This document shows, one piece after another, positions 23,427-31,486 of a DNA stretch of 64,000 nucleotides. How positions within the stretch are numbered: the first letter of the stretch is position 1; each line of letters starts with the position of its first letter. The stretch is taken from NCBI RefSeq assembly GCF_001613505.1, contig NZ_BDCM01000015.1, positions 62,001 to 126,000 on the forward strand. Reading direction: 5' to 3'. The notes under the pieces were generated by a model. That model searched no databases. It saw nothing but the letters and a program-made list of their open reading frames with translations, and was not told the DNA's origin. Position numbers and translations under genes: made by a program. This DNA is from Nocardia mikamii NBRC 108933 (GTDB lineage: Bacteria > Actinomycetota > Actinomycetes > Mycobacteriales > Mycobacteriaceae).

Positions 23427-24830
23427 ATGACCGAACACGCTGGAACGAAGAGCGGCGCGGGCGACCGCCCACTGCGCATCGCGATCGTCGGTGCCGGACC
23501 GGCCGGAATCTACGCCGCCGACGCGCTGATGAAGTCCGAGGTCGAGGCGAGTATCGACCTCTACGAGCGCATGCCGGCCCCGTTCGGTCTCATTCGCTAC
23601 GGCGTCGCGCCCGACCACCCGCGCATCAAGGGCATCATCACCGCACTGCACAAGGTCCTCGACAAGCCGCAGGTCCGCCTGCTCGGCAACATCGACTACG
23701 GCAGCGACATCGACCTCGAGGACCTGCGCCGGTTCTACGACGCGGTGATCTTCTCCACCGGCGCCAACGCCGACCGCGCCCTGGGCGTCCCGGGCATCGA
23801 ACTGGACGGCAGCTACGGCGCCGCCGATTTCGTCTCCTGGTACGACGGCCACCCGGACGTGCCGCGCACCTGGCCGCTGGACGCGGAGAAGGTCGCCGTC
23901 CTCGGTGTCGGCAACGTGGCGCTGGACGTGGCCCGCGTGCTCGCCAAGACCGGTGACGAACTGCTGCCGACCGAGATCCCGCCGAACGTCTACGAGGGTC
24001 TGCGCAACAACAAGGCGCTCGAGGTCCACGTCTTCGGCCGCCGCGGTCCGGCCCAGGCCAAGTTCACCCCGCTGGAACTGCGCGAACTCGACCACTCGCC
24101 GACCATCGAGGTCATCGTCGATCCCGAGGACATCGACTACGACGAGGGCTCCGAGGCCGCGCGCCGCCACTCCAAGCAGGTCGACATGGTCTGCAACACC
24201 CTCGAGCAGTGGGCCATCCGCGACGTCGGCGACCGCCCGCACAAGCTGTTCCTGCACTTCTTCGAATCCCCGGCCGAACTGATCGGCGAGGACGGCAAGG
24301 TGGTCGGCCTGCGCACCGAGCGCACCACCCTGGACGGCACCGGCAACGTCAAGGGCACCGGGACCTACAAGGACTGGGACGTCCAGGCGGTGTACCGCGC
24401 CGTCGGCTACCTGTCGCAGAACATCCCGCAGCTTCCGTTCGACGACCAGGCCGGCACCGTGCCCAACGAGGCCGGACGCGTGCTCGTCGACGAGGGCGCA
24501 GACGGCGCCGCCCGCTACCTGCCGCAGACCTACGTCACCGGCTGGATCAAGCGCGGCCCGGTCGGCCTGATCGGCCACACCAAGGGCGACGCCAACGAGA
24601 CCATCGCCTGCCTGCTCGACGACGCCGCCTCCTTCACCCCGGCCGCCGAACCCGATCCCGAGGCCGTGACGAAGTTCCTCGAGGACAAGGGCATTCCGTT
24701 CACCACCTGGGCCGGCTGGTATCGCCTCGACGCCCACGAACGCTCGCTCGGCGAGCCCGAGGGCCGCGAGCGGGTCAAGGTCGTCGAACGCGAGGACATG
24801 CTGCGCGCCAGCGAGCCGCACAAGGTCTGA
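23427..24830 (+). CDS. fprA: Ferredoxin-NADP reductase FprA (adrenodoxin reductase type)
   Basis: A 467-residue FAD enzyme that passes electrons from NADPH to ferredoxin. FAD binding: IAIVGAGPAGIYAADAL near residues 18-34; then YERMPAPFGLIRYGVAPDHPRIK, the NADPH motif AVLGVGNVALDVARVLAK, FGRRGPAQAKFTPLELREL, and the C-terminal TGWIKRGPVGLIGHTKGDA. All are characteristic of mitochondrial-type adrenodoxin reductases. I use ATG 23427; a GTG at 23415 is in frame but has no spaced ribosome site. The upstream iron box suggests repression by iron-loaded IdeR. Confidence 0.94.
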   Translation: MTEHAGTKSGAGDRPLRIAIVGAGPAGIYAADALMKSEVEASIDLYERMPAPFGLIRYGVAPDHPRIKGIITALHKVLDKPQVRLLGNIDYGSDIDLEDLRRFYDAVIFSTGANADRALGVPGIELDGSYGAADFVSWYDGHPDVPRTWPLDAEKVAVLGVGNVALDVARVLAKTGDELLPTEIPPNVYEGLRNNKALEVHVFGRRGPAQAKFTPLELRELDHSPTIEVIVDPEDIDYDEGSEAARRHSKQVDMVCNTLEQWAIRDVGDRPHKLFLHFFESPAELIGEDGKVVGLRTERTTLDGTGNVKGTGTYKDWDVQAVYRAVGYLSQNIPQLPFDDQAGTVPNEAGRVLVDEGADGAARYLPQTYVTGWIKRGPVGLIGHTKGDANETIACLLDDAASFTPAAEPDPEAVTKFLEDKGIPFTTWAGWYRLDAHERSLGEPEGRERVKVVEREDMLRASEPHKV

Positions 24831-24879
24831 ACATCACGCCGGATCCGCATTCGTCACCGACCTGAGGCATGCTGATCAC

Positions 24880-25800
24880 GTGTTCGATTCACACGTTCAC
24901 ATCATCGACCCGCGGTTCCCGCTGGTCGAGAATCAGGGCTACCTGCCGGAGCCGTACACCATCGGCGACTATCGAAAGCGCATGGCGCACTTCGATGTCG
25001 ACGGTGGTGCGGTGGTGAGTGCGTCCTTCCAGGGCAGCGACTCCACGTTCATGATCGCCGCGCTGGCCGAACTCGGGCCGAACTGGGTCGGCGTGATCAA
25101 TCTGCCCTCGGACGTCACCGACGAGCAGATCATCGAGCTGGACCGGGCCGGAGTGCGGGCGATCCGGTTCAACCTCAAGCGCGCCGCGGTCGACATCGTC
25201 ACGCTGACCATGCAGGCCGTGCGCGCCTACGAACTCGCCGGATGGCACGTCGAGCTCTACATCGACGGATCCATGCTGGGCTCGCTGGAACCGGTCATCT
25301 CCAAACTGCCGGCGCTGAGCATCGACCATATGGGCATGTCCGACGAATGCCTGCCCTATCTGCTGAATCTGGTGGACCGCGGGGCCCGGGTGAAGGCCTC
25401 CGGGTTCGGGCGGGTGTCGATGGACGTGGAATCGGCGATGCGGCGGGTGCACGCGGTGAATCCGGGTGCGCTGATGTTCGGTTCCGACCTGCCGGGCAAC
25501 CGGGCCGGGCGGCCGTTCCGCGACGCCGATATCGAGATCATCGGCCGGGCCGTCGGCGCCGATATGTACCGGGTGCTCGAGGACAACGCCCGTGCCTGCT
25601 ACCGGCTGCCGGTGAAGGTGCGCTCGGCCGAGGATCCGGTGCCGACGCTGCCGATTCCGCGCGCCGAACCGCCGACGCTGCGGCTGCGCCGCTCGGAACT
25701 GCCGCAGCCGCCGAATCGCAACCAGCCGCCGAATCGCAACCAACCGCCGAACCGCGACCAGCCGCCGGACCGGACCCGGCCGCTGCGGATCATCGAATAG
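24880..25800 (+). CDS. Amidohydrolase family (Amidohydro_2-like) metal-dependent hydrolase
   Basis: A 306-residue TIM-barrel hydrolase: it opens MFDSHVHIIDPRFPL with the HxH metal motif, has ALSIDHMG with a conserved His, and MFGSDLPGNR with the catalytic Asp near the barrel end. The family includes decarboxylases and lactonases; the reaction here is unknown. The last 60 residues are unusual: a Pro/Arg-rich tail including four QPPNRN-type repeats. The start is GTG 24880; there is no ribosome site, and CATGCT upstream may serve a leaderless message. Confidence 0.82.
   Translation: MFDSHVHIIDPRFPLVENQGYLPEPYTIGDYRKRMAHFDVDGGAVVSASFQGSDSTFMIAALAELGPNWVGVINLPSDVTDEQIIELDRAGVRAIRFNLKRAAVDIVTLTMQAVRAYELAGWHVELYIDGSMLGSLEPVISKLPALSIDHMGMSDECLPYLLNLVDRGARVKASGFGRVSMDVESAMRRVHAVNPGALMFGSDLPGNRAGRPFRDADIEIIGRAVGADMYRVLEDNARACYRLPVKVRSAEDPVPTLPIPRAEPPTLRLRRSELPQPPNRNQPPNRNQPPNRDQPPDRTRPLRIIE
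25705..25776 (+). repeat. Four 18-bp tandem repeats in the tail of the amidohydrolase
   Basis: Four in-frame units of 18 bp encode QPPNRN, QPPNRN, QPPNRD and QPPDRT. Units 1 and 2 are identical, so the array looks recent or actively changing. Confidence 0.85.
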
Positions 25801-25910
25801 CCGCCTACACCGCACCCGGATGCCGTGCGTCACATCCACCGCTTATTGTCGTAATGTCAACACCGGCGCGCGCCGCCGGTCGCAGGATCGACGACGAACC
25901 GAGGTAGGGC

Positions 25911-27011
25911 GTGAGCACTTCATCCACCACCACCGGACAGGGCCCACTCGCGGGCATCAAGGTTCTCGAGCTGGCCGGAATCGGCCCCGGCCCGCACGCG
26001 GCACTGCTGCTGGCCGATCTGGGCGCCGATGTGGTGCGCGTGCAGCGTCCCGGCCAGCTGCCGGGATTCATGGAACGGCCGCAGTGGCGGGGACGCACCA
26101 TCGTCGAGGCGAATCTCAAGGATCCGGCCGATATCGAGAAGGTGCTGGGCCTGATCGACAAGGCCGACGTGCTGCTGGAAGGTTTCCGGCCCGGCGTCAC
26201 CGAGCGGATGGGCCTGGGCCCGGACGTCACCCTCGAGCGCAACCCTCGCCTGATCTACGGCCGGATGACCGGGTGGGGACAGTACGGCCCGCTCGCCGAC
26301 CGCGCCGGCCACGACATCAACTACATCTCGCTGACCGGTGTGCTCAATGCCATCGGCCGCAAGGGTGAGCGCCCGGTCCCGCCGCTGAACATGGTCGGCG
26401 ACTTCGGCGGCGGTTCGATGTTCCTGGTGATGGGTGTGCTCTCCGCGCTGGTGGAGCGGTCCGTCTCGGGCAAGGGCCAGGTGATCGACGCCGCGATGAT
26501 CGACGGTGCGCTCTCGCTCTCGCACATGATCTGGGGTATGCGCGGCATGGGCCTGTGGTCGGACGAGCGCGGCACCAACCTGCTCGACACCGGTATGGCC
26601 TTCTACGACACCTACGAGACCTCCGACGGCAAGTACATGGCCGTCGGCTGCATCGAACCGCAGTTCTACGCCGAATTCCTGAAGGGTCTCGAGATCGACC
26701 CCGAGGGCCTGCCGATGCAGATCGACCCCAACGGCCAGGACCAGTTGCGCAAGCTGTTCACGGAGAAGTTCAAGACCAGGACCCGCGACGAATGGGCCTC
26801 GATCTTCGACGGTACCGACGCCTGCTGCACCCCGGTGCTGACCTTCACCGAGGCCACCGAGAACGGCCACATCACCGCCCGCGAATCGCTGGTCGAGATC
26901 GACGGCGTGGTCCAGCACGCCCCGGCCCCGCGCTTCTCCCGCACCCAGGGCGGCACCCCCACCCCGCCGCCGTCGGCCGCCACCGCCATCGACGAGGTGT
27001 GGGCGAACTGA
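25911..27011 (+). CDS. CaiB/BaiF family, alpha-methylacyl-CoA racemase-like
   Basis: A 366-residue class III CoA-transferase family enzyme. The motif block GPLAGIKVLELAGIGPGPHAALLLADLGADVVRV and the catalytic pair His134 (RAGHDINY) and Asp164 (MVGDFGGG) agree with mycobacterial alpha-methylacyl-CoA racemase, where the equivalents are His126 and Asp156. It probably inverts the 2-methyl centre of branched acyl-CoAs before beta-oxidation. GTG 25911 is preceded by GAGGTAGGG. A strong hairpin follows the stop. Confidence 0.92.
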   Translation: MSTSSTTTGQGPLAGIKVLELAGIGPGPHAALLLADLGADVVRVQRPGQLPGFMERPQWRGRTIVEANLKDPADIEKVLGLIDKADVLLEGFRPGVTERMGLGPDVTLERNPRLIYGRMTGWGQYGPLADRAGHDINYISLTGVLNAIGRKGERPVPPLNMVGDFGGGSMFLVMGVLSALVERSVSGKGQVIDAAMIDGALSLSHMIWGMRGMGLWSDERGTNLLDTGMAFYDTYETSDGKYMAVGCIEPQFYAEFLKGLEIDPEGLPMQIDPNGQDQLRKLFTEKFKTRTRDEWASIFDGTDACCTPVLTFTEATENGHITARESLVEIDGVVQHAPAPRFSRTQGGTPTPPPSAATAIDEVWAN

Positions 27012-27016
27012 ACCGG

Positions 27017-27047
27017 CGCCCCGGTGGCGAGCGCCGCCACCGGGGCG
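27017..27047 (+). terminator. Hairpin terminator after the racemase gene
   Basis: Arms CGCCCCGGTGGC and GCCACCGGGGCG (12 bp, perfect) with a 7-nt loop, starting 6 nt past the stop and followed by TTCCCC. Confidence 0.75.
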
Positions 27048-27128
27048 TTCCCCGCGCACCGGCGTTTCCGCTGGATAGGGCTGCGGCCGTTCGCGGTTCG
27101 TTCATTCCGCGCAGGTTCGCCAAGGCAC

Positions 27129-27134
27129 TACAGT
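27129..27134 (+). promoter_or_regulatory. -10 hexamer for the LuxR/LAL regulator
   Basis: TACAGT (TANNNT) lies 6 nt before the ATG at 27141 and no ribosome-binding site is present, so the message is probably leaderless. Confidence 0.5.
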
Positions 27135-27140
27135 AATTTC

Positions 27141-29753
27141 ATGCCTCGCAACTGGCCGATGATCGAGCGTGGTGGTGAACTGGGGTCGATTCGCGCCGCG
27201 TTGACCGGCACCGAATTCGTCGGCGCGATCCTGACCGGCGACGCGGGTGTGGGTAAGACGACCCTGGCGCGGCAGGCGACGGCCGCGGTGGGCGGAAGTG
27301 TGCGCTGGGTGGCGGGCACCGAGTCCGCACGCAGTATTCCGCTCGGCGTGTTCGCACATATGGTCGGTGTGTACACCGCGCACGACCCCGTCACGTTCAT
27401 GGCCGCCGCCCGGGAGGCGCTGCTGGCCGACGGCGACACCATCATCGGCGTCGACGACGCCCACCTGCTGGATCAGCTCTCGGCAACGCTGTTGCTGCAG
27501 TTGGCCATCGACAAGGCCGCGCGGATCGTCTGCACGGTGCGCAGCGGGGTGCAGGTGCCGGATGCGGTGACCTCGCTGTGGAAGGACGGTCATCTGCTGC
27601 GGATCGACCTCGCGCCGTTCTCCGAACCGCAGAGCGTCGAACTGGTCGAATCCATGCTCGGCGGACAGCTGGAGGGATTCACCGCCAATCTGATGTGGGA
27701 GTCCTCCGGCGGCAACGCTCTGTTCCTGCGGCATCTGGTGGAGGGTGCGCTGGAGGCGGGCACGCTGCGACAGGTCAACGGGGTGTGGCAGCTGCGCGGG
27801 CGCGCGGCGGTGACCTCGGAACTGGCGGCGCTGCTGGAGGATCGCGTCGAACAGCTGCCGGAGTCGGTACTGCGCGTGCTGGAGTTGCTCACCTTCTGCG
27901 AGCCCATCGATCTGGACGTCCTGGCCGAACTGGCCGGAGAGGACGCGGTCGAACAGGCCGAAACCCGCGGCGTCATAAGGATTGTCGAGAACGGCCACCA
28001 ACTGCTGGTGCGCTACAACCATCCGCTGTTCGGCGAGGTGATCCGGCGGCGCCTCGGTATCGCCTCGGCGCGCCGGCTCCGGGGCCGGCTGTATTCGTCG
28101 CTGCGGGAGCGGCCCATCAAATCCGCCTCCGATCGCATCCGGCTGGCCGAATTGGCTTTGGACAGTGACAAATCCGCGGATCTGGAATTGTTCGAGGCGG
28201 CCGCGGCCGATGCGATCGGGCTGGCGAACATCCCGCTCGGTGAGCGGTTCGCGCGGGCGGCCGTGGAGCGTCGCGGCGGGGTCGAGTCCGCGGATCTGCT
28301 GGCGCGCGCACTGCTGTGGCAGGGGCATCGCATCGAGGCCGAACGCACGCTGGCCAGTTTCGATCCGGACCAGTTGAACGAGGTGCAGCTGGCGCGCTGG
28401 GGCAGCACCCGCGTCTCGAATCTGCTGTGGGCCATGGGCGATGCCGACCGCGCCGACGAGGTGCTGTCCCTGGTGCGCAGCCGGGTCCGGCATCCGAAGA
28501 TCGTGTTGACGTTGCAGGGCTTGGCGTCCGCGTGCGAGGTGAACGAAAACCGTTTGGAGCAGGCTTTCACCGATGCCGAGGCGGTGATGTCCACACCGGA
28601 CGCACCGGCCTGGGCGGTGTGGTGGGCGTCGTTCGGCGGTGGTCTCGCGCTGGCGCTGATGGGCCGTGGTGCGGCCGCGCGCGAGTACACCCTGCGGGGC
28701 CATCAGGTCGAGGAGCAGGTCGACGGGCCGACGCGATTCATGTCCGCCCACGCGGAGGTGCTGGCGCTCACCTTCACCGGTGAACTGGAGGCCGCACGAC
28801 GCTGCGCCTCCGGCTATTTCGGCTATTCGGCGCCCGGACAGTACCTGGCCTGGGGACTGTCGAAGATCCTGCAGGGCACCGTCGACGTGGCGCAGGGCCA
28901 CTTCCCGGAGGGCGTCGAGAATCTCGAACAGGCGCTCGCGGCGCTGACCGCCGAGGGCGCCGCCGCGTGGATGTTCCCGGCGAGAATCCGTCTGGCCGAG
29001 GCCTATTCGGCGCTGGGCCGGGCCGCGGAAGCCGCCGAGACGATCGCCGAGGCGCGCCTGCGCGGTGGCAGGCACAGCGCGGTCTACGAACCGCAGCTCG
29101 AAATCGCGCGTGCGTGGCAGGCCGCCGCCGAAGGCACCGTCGCGCCGGCCGTCCGGCTGGCCATCGGAGCCGCCGACGCCGCCGCCCGTTCCCATCAGCA
29201 TGCGATCGAGGCCATGGCCCTGCACACCGCGGCCCGCTTCGGCGACCGTACTGTCGCCGGGCGGCTCGCCGATATCGCCGCGCGGATCGACGGCGCGCTG
29301 GTGCAGGTGCAGGCTCGCCACGCCGTGGCGGTCGCCTCCCAGGACGGGCCCGGATTGGACGCGGCCGCAGCCGAATTCGAGCGGATGGGCGCCCTGCTCT
29401 CGGCCGCCGACGCGGCCGCGCAGGCCGCCTCGGTGCACGAGCGGCACGGCGATCGGCGCCGATTGCTCGAATCCGCCGCGACGGCCAATCGTCTGGCGGC
29501 GGCCTGCGGCGGCGCGAGCACACCGGCGCTTCGGCAATCGGCACAACCACTTCCGCTCACCGCGCGCGAACGCGAAATCGCCAATCTGGTCGCGGCCGGG
29601 CTCAGCAACCGGCAGATCGCGGACCGGCTGACCGTATCGGTGCGGACCGTCGAGGGCCATCTCTATCGGGCCTGTACGAAGCTCGATGTCACCGATCGCG
29701 AGGCACTCGCCGATCTGATGCGCGGCGAGCCGCCCCGAGGCAGACAGCGCTGA
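27141..29753 (+). CDS. LuxR family regulator with N-terminal ATPase (LAL type)
   Basis: An 870-residue large ATP-binding LuxR regulator. The P-loop LTGDAGVGKTTLAR is near residues 31-43, Walker B is IIGVDDAHLLD, the long middle is helical and TPR-like, and the C-terminal HTH is LTAREREIANLVAAGLSNRQIADRLTVSVRTVEGHLYRACTKL. Members act as ligand-controlled activators. I use ATG 27141; the open frame runs upstream to 27024, but the -10 hexamer supports the shorter start. It is not in an obvious operon; the target is unknown. Confidence 0.92.
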   Translation: MPRNWPMIERGGELGSIRAALTGTEFVGAILTGDAGVGKTTLARQATAAVGGSVRWVAGTESARSIPLGVFAHMVGVYTAHDPVTFMAAAREALLADGDTIIGVDDAHLLDQLSATLLLQLAIDKAARIVCTVRSGVQVPDAVTSLWKDGHLLRIDLAPFSEPQSVELVESMLGGQLEGFTANLMWESSGGNALFLRHLVEGALEAGTLRQVNGVWQLRGRAAVTSELAALLEDRVEQLPESVLRVLELLTFCEPIDLDVLAELAGEDAVEQAETRGVIRIVENGHQLLVRYNHPLFGEVIRRRLGIASARRLRGRLYSSLRERPIKSASDRIRLAELALDSDKSADLELFEAAAADAIGLANIPLGERFARAAVERRGGVESADLLARALLWQGHRIEAERTLASFDPDQLNEVQLARWGSTRVSNLLWAMGDADRADEVLSLVRSRVRHPKIVLTLQGLASACEVNENRLEQAFTDAEAVMSTPDAPAWAVWWASFGGGLALALMGRGAAAREYTLRGHQVEEQVDGPTRFMSAHAEVLALTFTGELEAARRCASGYFGYSAPGQYLAWGLSKILQGTVDVAQGHFPEGVENLEQALAALTAEGAAAWMFPARIRLAEAYSALGRAAEAAETIAEARLRGGRHSAVYEPQLEIARAWQAAAEGTVAPAVRLAIGAADAAARSHQHAIEAMALHTAARFGDRTVAGRLADIAARIDGALVQVQARHAVAVASQDGPGLDAAAAEFERMGALLSAADAAAQAASVHERHGDRRRLLESAATANRLAAACGGASTPALRQSAQPLPLTAREREIANLVAAGLSNRQIADRLTVSVRTVEGHLYRACTKLDVTDREALADLMRGEPPRGRQR

Positions 29754-29895
29754 CCATCACGGTGGGGTCCGATCGTGGTGAGACGGCACGGATCACAGCA
29801 TCAGGCACTGCACACCCGGCGTGGAGTCGATTAGGATGCTCGCGGCGGCCGTGGTCGCCGCACAGGCAGGCTTGCTGACGAGGGTGGTGCTCGGC

Positions 29896-30285
29896 GTGAT
29901 CCGTCGAAATCGGTATCTGATGACGGGTATTCGGGTCGCGATGGCGGCGGTGCCGCTCGCGGTGGTCCTCGGATTCGCCGGTACAGCGGCGGCGACCGGC
30001 CCGGTTCAGCCCGGTGTCACCACCCCGGATGCCCCGGCGCCCTCCGACGAGCCGGCGGAATTGCGTTCCGCCTCACCACAACACGTGCCCACGCCGCAGT
30101 CCGCGCCCCGGGCCGCGCCCAAACCGGAGCCGAAGCCGAGCGAACCACCGGCTCCGCGCGAAGTGCGCGTGGGCGGTTTCAGCGCACCGGTTCCCGATAC
30201 CGTCCCGGATGCGGTGGTCGACGGCGTCAACCGAGCCAACGACGGCATCCAAGGCGCGATCAACCCCAACCCCGAACACAAGTAG
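29896..30285 (+). CDS. Small exported Pro-rich protein, unknown function
   Basis: A 129-residue protein I do not recognise. From GTG 29896 (preceded by GAGGGTGG) it has a clear signal sequence (VAMAAVPLAVVLGFAGTAAATG), then a Pro/Ala-rich segment with APKPEPKPSEPPAP and a short C-terminal stretch, VPDTVPDAVVDGVNRANDGI, that may be amphipathic. Other in-frame starts exist at 29821 and 29836, but they would bury the signal peptide. It lies after the LAL gene on the same strand, with a 142-nt gap. Confidence 0.55.
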   Translation: MIRRNRYLMTGIRVAMAAVPLAVVLGFAGTAAATGPVQPGVTTPDAPAPSDEPAELRSASPQHVPTPQSAPRAAPKPEPKPSEPPAPREVRVGGFSAPVPDTVPDAVVDGVNRANDGIQGAINPNPEHK

Positions 30286-30323
30286 TTCGCATCGGTGCCG
30301 CCGCGCCGTGAGCGCGCCGGCGT

Positions 30324-30410
30324 TCACCCATCGGCGCCCTGGTGCCGCTGGTTGTAGCGGGCGACGCGGGCGCGGTTGCCGCAGCGCTCCAGAGAGCACA
30401 GATAGGCATG
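30324..30410 (-). pseudogene. 3' remnant of a CGNR zinc-finger regulator
   Basis: In the frame read on the minus strand from 30410 the translation is H-A-YLCSLERCGNRARVARYNQRHQGADG-stop. CSLERCGNRARVARY is the diagnostic end of the CGNR zinc finger (two Cys, then CGNR). Directly upstream is an in-frame TGA, and the preceding DNA does not encode the rest of the domain. So only the last 28 codons remain. What the intact gene regulated is unknown. Confidence 0.6.
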
Positions 30411-30416
30411 TCACTC

Positions 30417-30541
30417 ATGATCGAAGTGACCGAGGTGCGGAACCGGCGCGTCGACGTGGAGGGGCGCCCCGTGACACGCATCTGCGTGAGATCGCCCCGC
30501 TCATCGCCGATTTCCTCGATCGGCTGCCCGCGTCGCGATAG
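30417..30541 (+). pseudogene. Probable alpha/beta-hydrolase remnant with internal deletion and frameshift
   Basis: From ATG 30417 the frame reads MIEVTEVRNRRVDVEGRPVTR, like the first strands of an alpha/beta hydrolase. In another frame the DNA continues HLREIAPLIADFLDRLPASR-stop (to 30541), like the last helix of such a protein. The normal middle of about 250 residues is missing. This reading is an inference from short stretches. The patch sits against the CGNR remnant. Confidence 0.35.
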
Positions 30542-30553
30542 GCCCGGCGGCGC

Positions 30554-31177
30554 TCAGAACAGGGTCGGTTCGCCGAATCCCGAGGTGCGTTCGATTTCGA
30601 GCAACCGGGCCTTGGTCGCGATGCCGCCCGGCGCGGAGAAACCGTGCAGTCCGTGGTCGGCCGCCAGCACGCGGTGACACGGCACGATCAACGGAATGGG
30701 ATTGCGGCCCAGGGCTTGTCCGACGGCCTGGGCCGCACCGGGCGCCCCGGCCCGGGCGGCGACCTCGCCGTAGGTGAGTGTGCGTCCGGGGCCGATGGTG
30801 CGCGTGATGTCGTACACCGCGCGATGGAATTCCGGCTGGGCACGGTAGTCCACCGGAATCCACCGCAGATCGTCGAGCTCCCCGGTCAGATGCGCGCGAA
30901 TGGCCCGGATCGCCTCCGCCATCCCGCCGGACGGGTCGACCACGCGAACCCGCTCGGCGGCGATCGCGTCCACACCGCGGCGCAACATGCCGGCCGTGCG
31001 GGCACCGGCATCCGAGATCTGTCCGGAGGCCGACGGCCGGGTGGGCTCGGCACCGCGGACGACGACTTCCGGCAGTTGGAACCGCACGACGCCGGGATCG
31101 GTCCACCCCATCGCGCATCGGCCGATGGCCGTATCGAATTCGGCCACCGAGACCGAGGACAGCTTGCCCGCAGACAT
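30554..31177 (-). CDS. ogt: Methylated-DNA-[protein]-cysteine S-methyltransferase
   Basis: A suicide repair protein that moves the methyl group from O6-methylguanine to its own cysteine. Of 207 residues, the C-terminal half has RTIGPGRTLTYGEVAARAG (the HTH region with the conserved Tyr and Gly) and the active-site PCHRV with Cys167. It starts at ATG 31177. The first half is less conserved, as is usual for Ogt proteins. It is transcribed away from the MocR regulator gene, with a small ORF in the gap. Confidence 0.92.
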   Translation of the reverse strand: MSAGKLSSVSVAEFDTAIGRCAMGWTDPGVVRFQLPEVVVRGAEPTRPSASGQISDAGARTAGMLRRGVDAIAAERVRVVDPSGGMAEAIRAIRAHLTGELDDLRWIPVDYRAQPEFHRAVYDITRTIGPGRTLTYGEVAARAGAPGAAQAVGQALGRNPIPLIVPCHRVLAADHGLHGFSAPGGIATKARLLEIERTSGFGEPTLF

Positions 31178-31220
31178 ACCCCACAGTGTGCACCGAGGGT
31201 CCGACAATCTCGGCAGTTGC

Positions 31221-31243
31221 AGTCCAGTACCACCGACTGGACT
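31221..31243. promoter_or_regulatory. Inverted repeat AGTCCAGT-N7-ACTGGACT
   Basis: Perfect 8-bp arms at 31221-31228 and 31236-31243. They lie 44 nt before the ogt start and 17 nt beyond the small ORF's stop. The half-site GTCCAG...CTGGAC recurs at 31428-31450, close to the MocR start, so this could be a regulator-binding site; a terminator role is also possible. Confidence 0.45.
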
Positions 31244-31259
31244 GATCGAAATCCGGATG

Positions 31260-31424
31260 TCAGCCGCGGCACTCGCCCTCGCGCAGCGACCAGTCCGCCA
31301 TCGGCGCATGCGGGCGATACCGATCGAACAGTGCGACCACGCGGCGGCCGGAGCCGGTGGCATAGCGATGGACGGCCACGAAAACGACGGCGACGACCAG
31401 CAGAGCGGCGAGACCGGAGAACAT
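31260..31424 (-). CDS. Small membrane protein (54 aa)
   Basis: A short open frame of 54 codons with ATG at 31424: it begins MFSGLAALLVVAVVFVAVHRY, a convincing single membrane span, and ends SLREGECRG. It has no strong ribosome site and no recognised family. Codon use is GC-rich at third positions, as in its neighbours. It lies between ogt and the divergent MocR gene; membrane proteins often accompany MocR regulators, but that link is only suggestive. Confidence 0.4.
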   Translation of the reverse strand: MFSGLAALLVVAVVFVAVHRYATGSGRRVVALFDRYRPHAPMADWSLREGECRG

Positions 31425-31427
31425 GCG

Positions 31428-31450
31428 GTCCAGCCTGCCCGCATCTGGAC
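31428..31450. promoter_or_regulatory. Second inverted repeat, GTCCAG-N11-CTGGAC
   Basis: Arms at 31428-31433 and 31445-31450, immediately upstream of the small ORF's start and 37 nt before the MocR start. It shares half-sites with the repeat at 31221-31243, consistent with a common binding protein. Confidence 0.4.
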
Positions 31451-31473
31451 TTGAATCAAATAGCCACTACCCG

Positions 31474-31479
31474 GATACT
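31474..31479 (+). promoter_or_regulatory. -10 hexamer for the leaderless mocR-type gene
   Basis: GATACT lies 7 nt before the ATG at 31487, with no ribosome-binding site between. Confidence 0.4.
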
Positions 31480-31486
31480 GGCCCTT

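Noticed and set aside
27102..29660. An 852-codon open frame antisense to the LAL regulator
   Set aside because: Composition-driven shadow; rich in Arg, Gly and Gln, with no recognisable domain.
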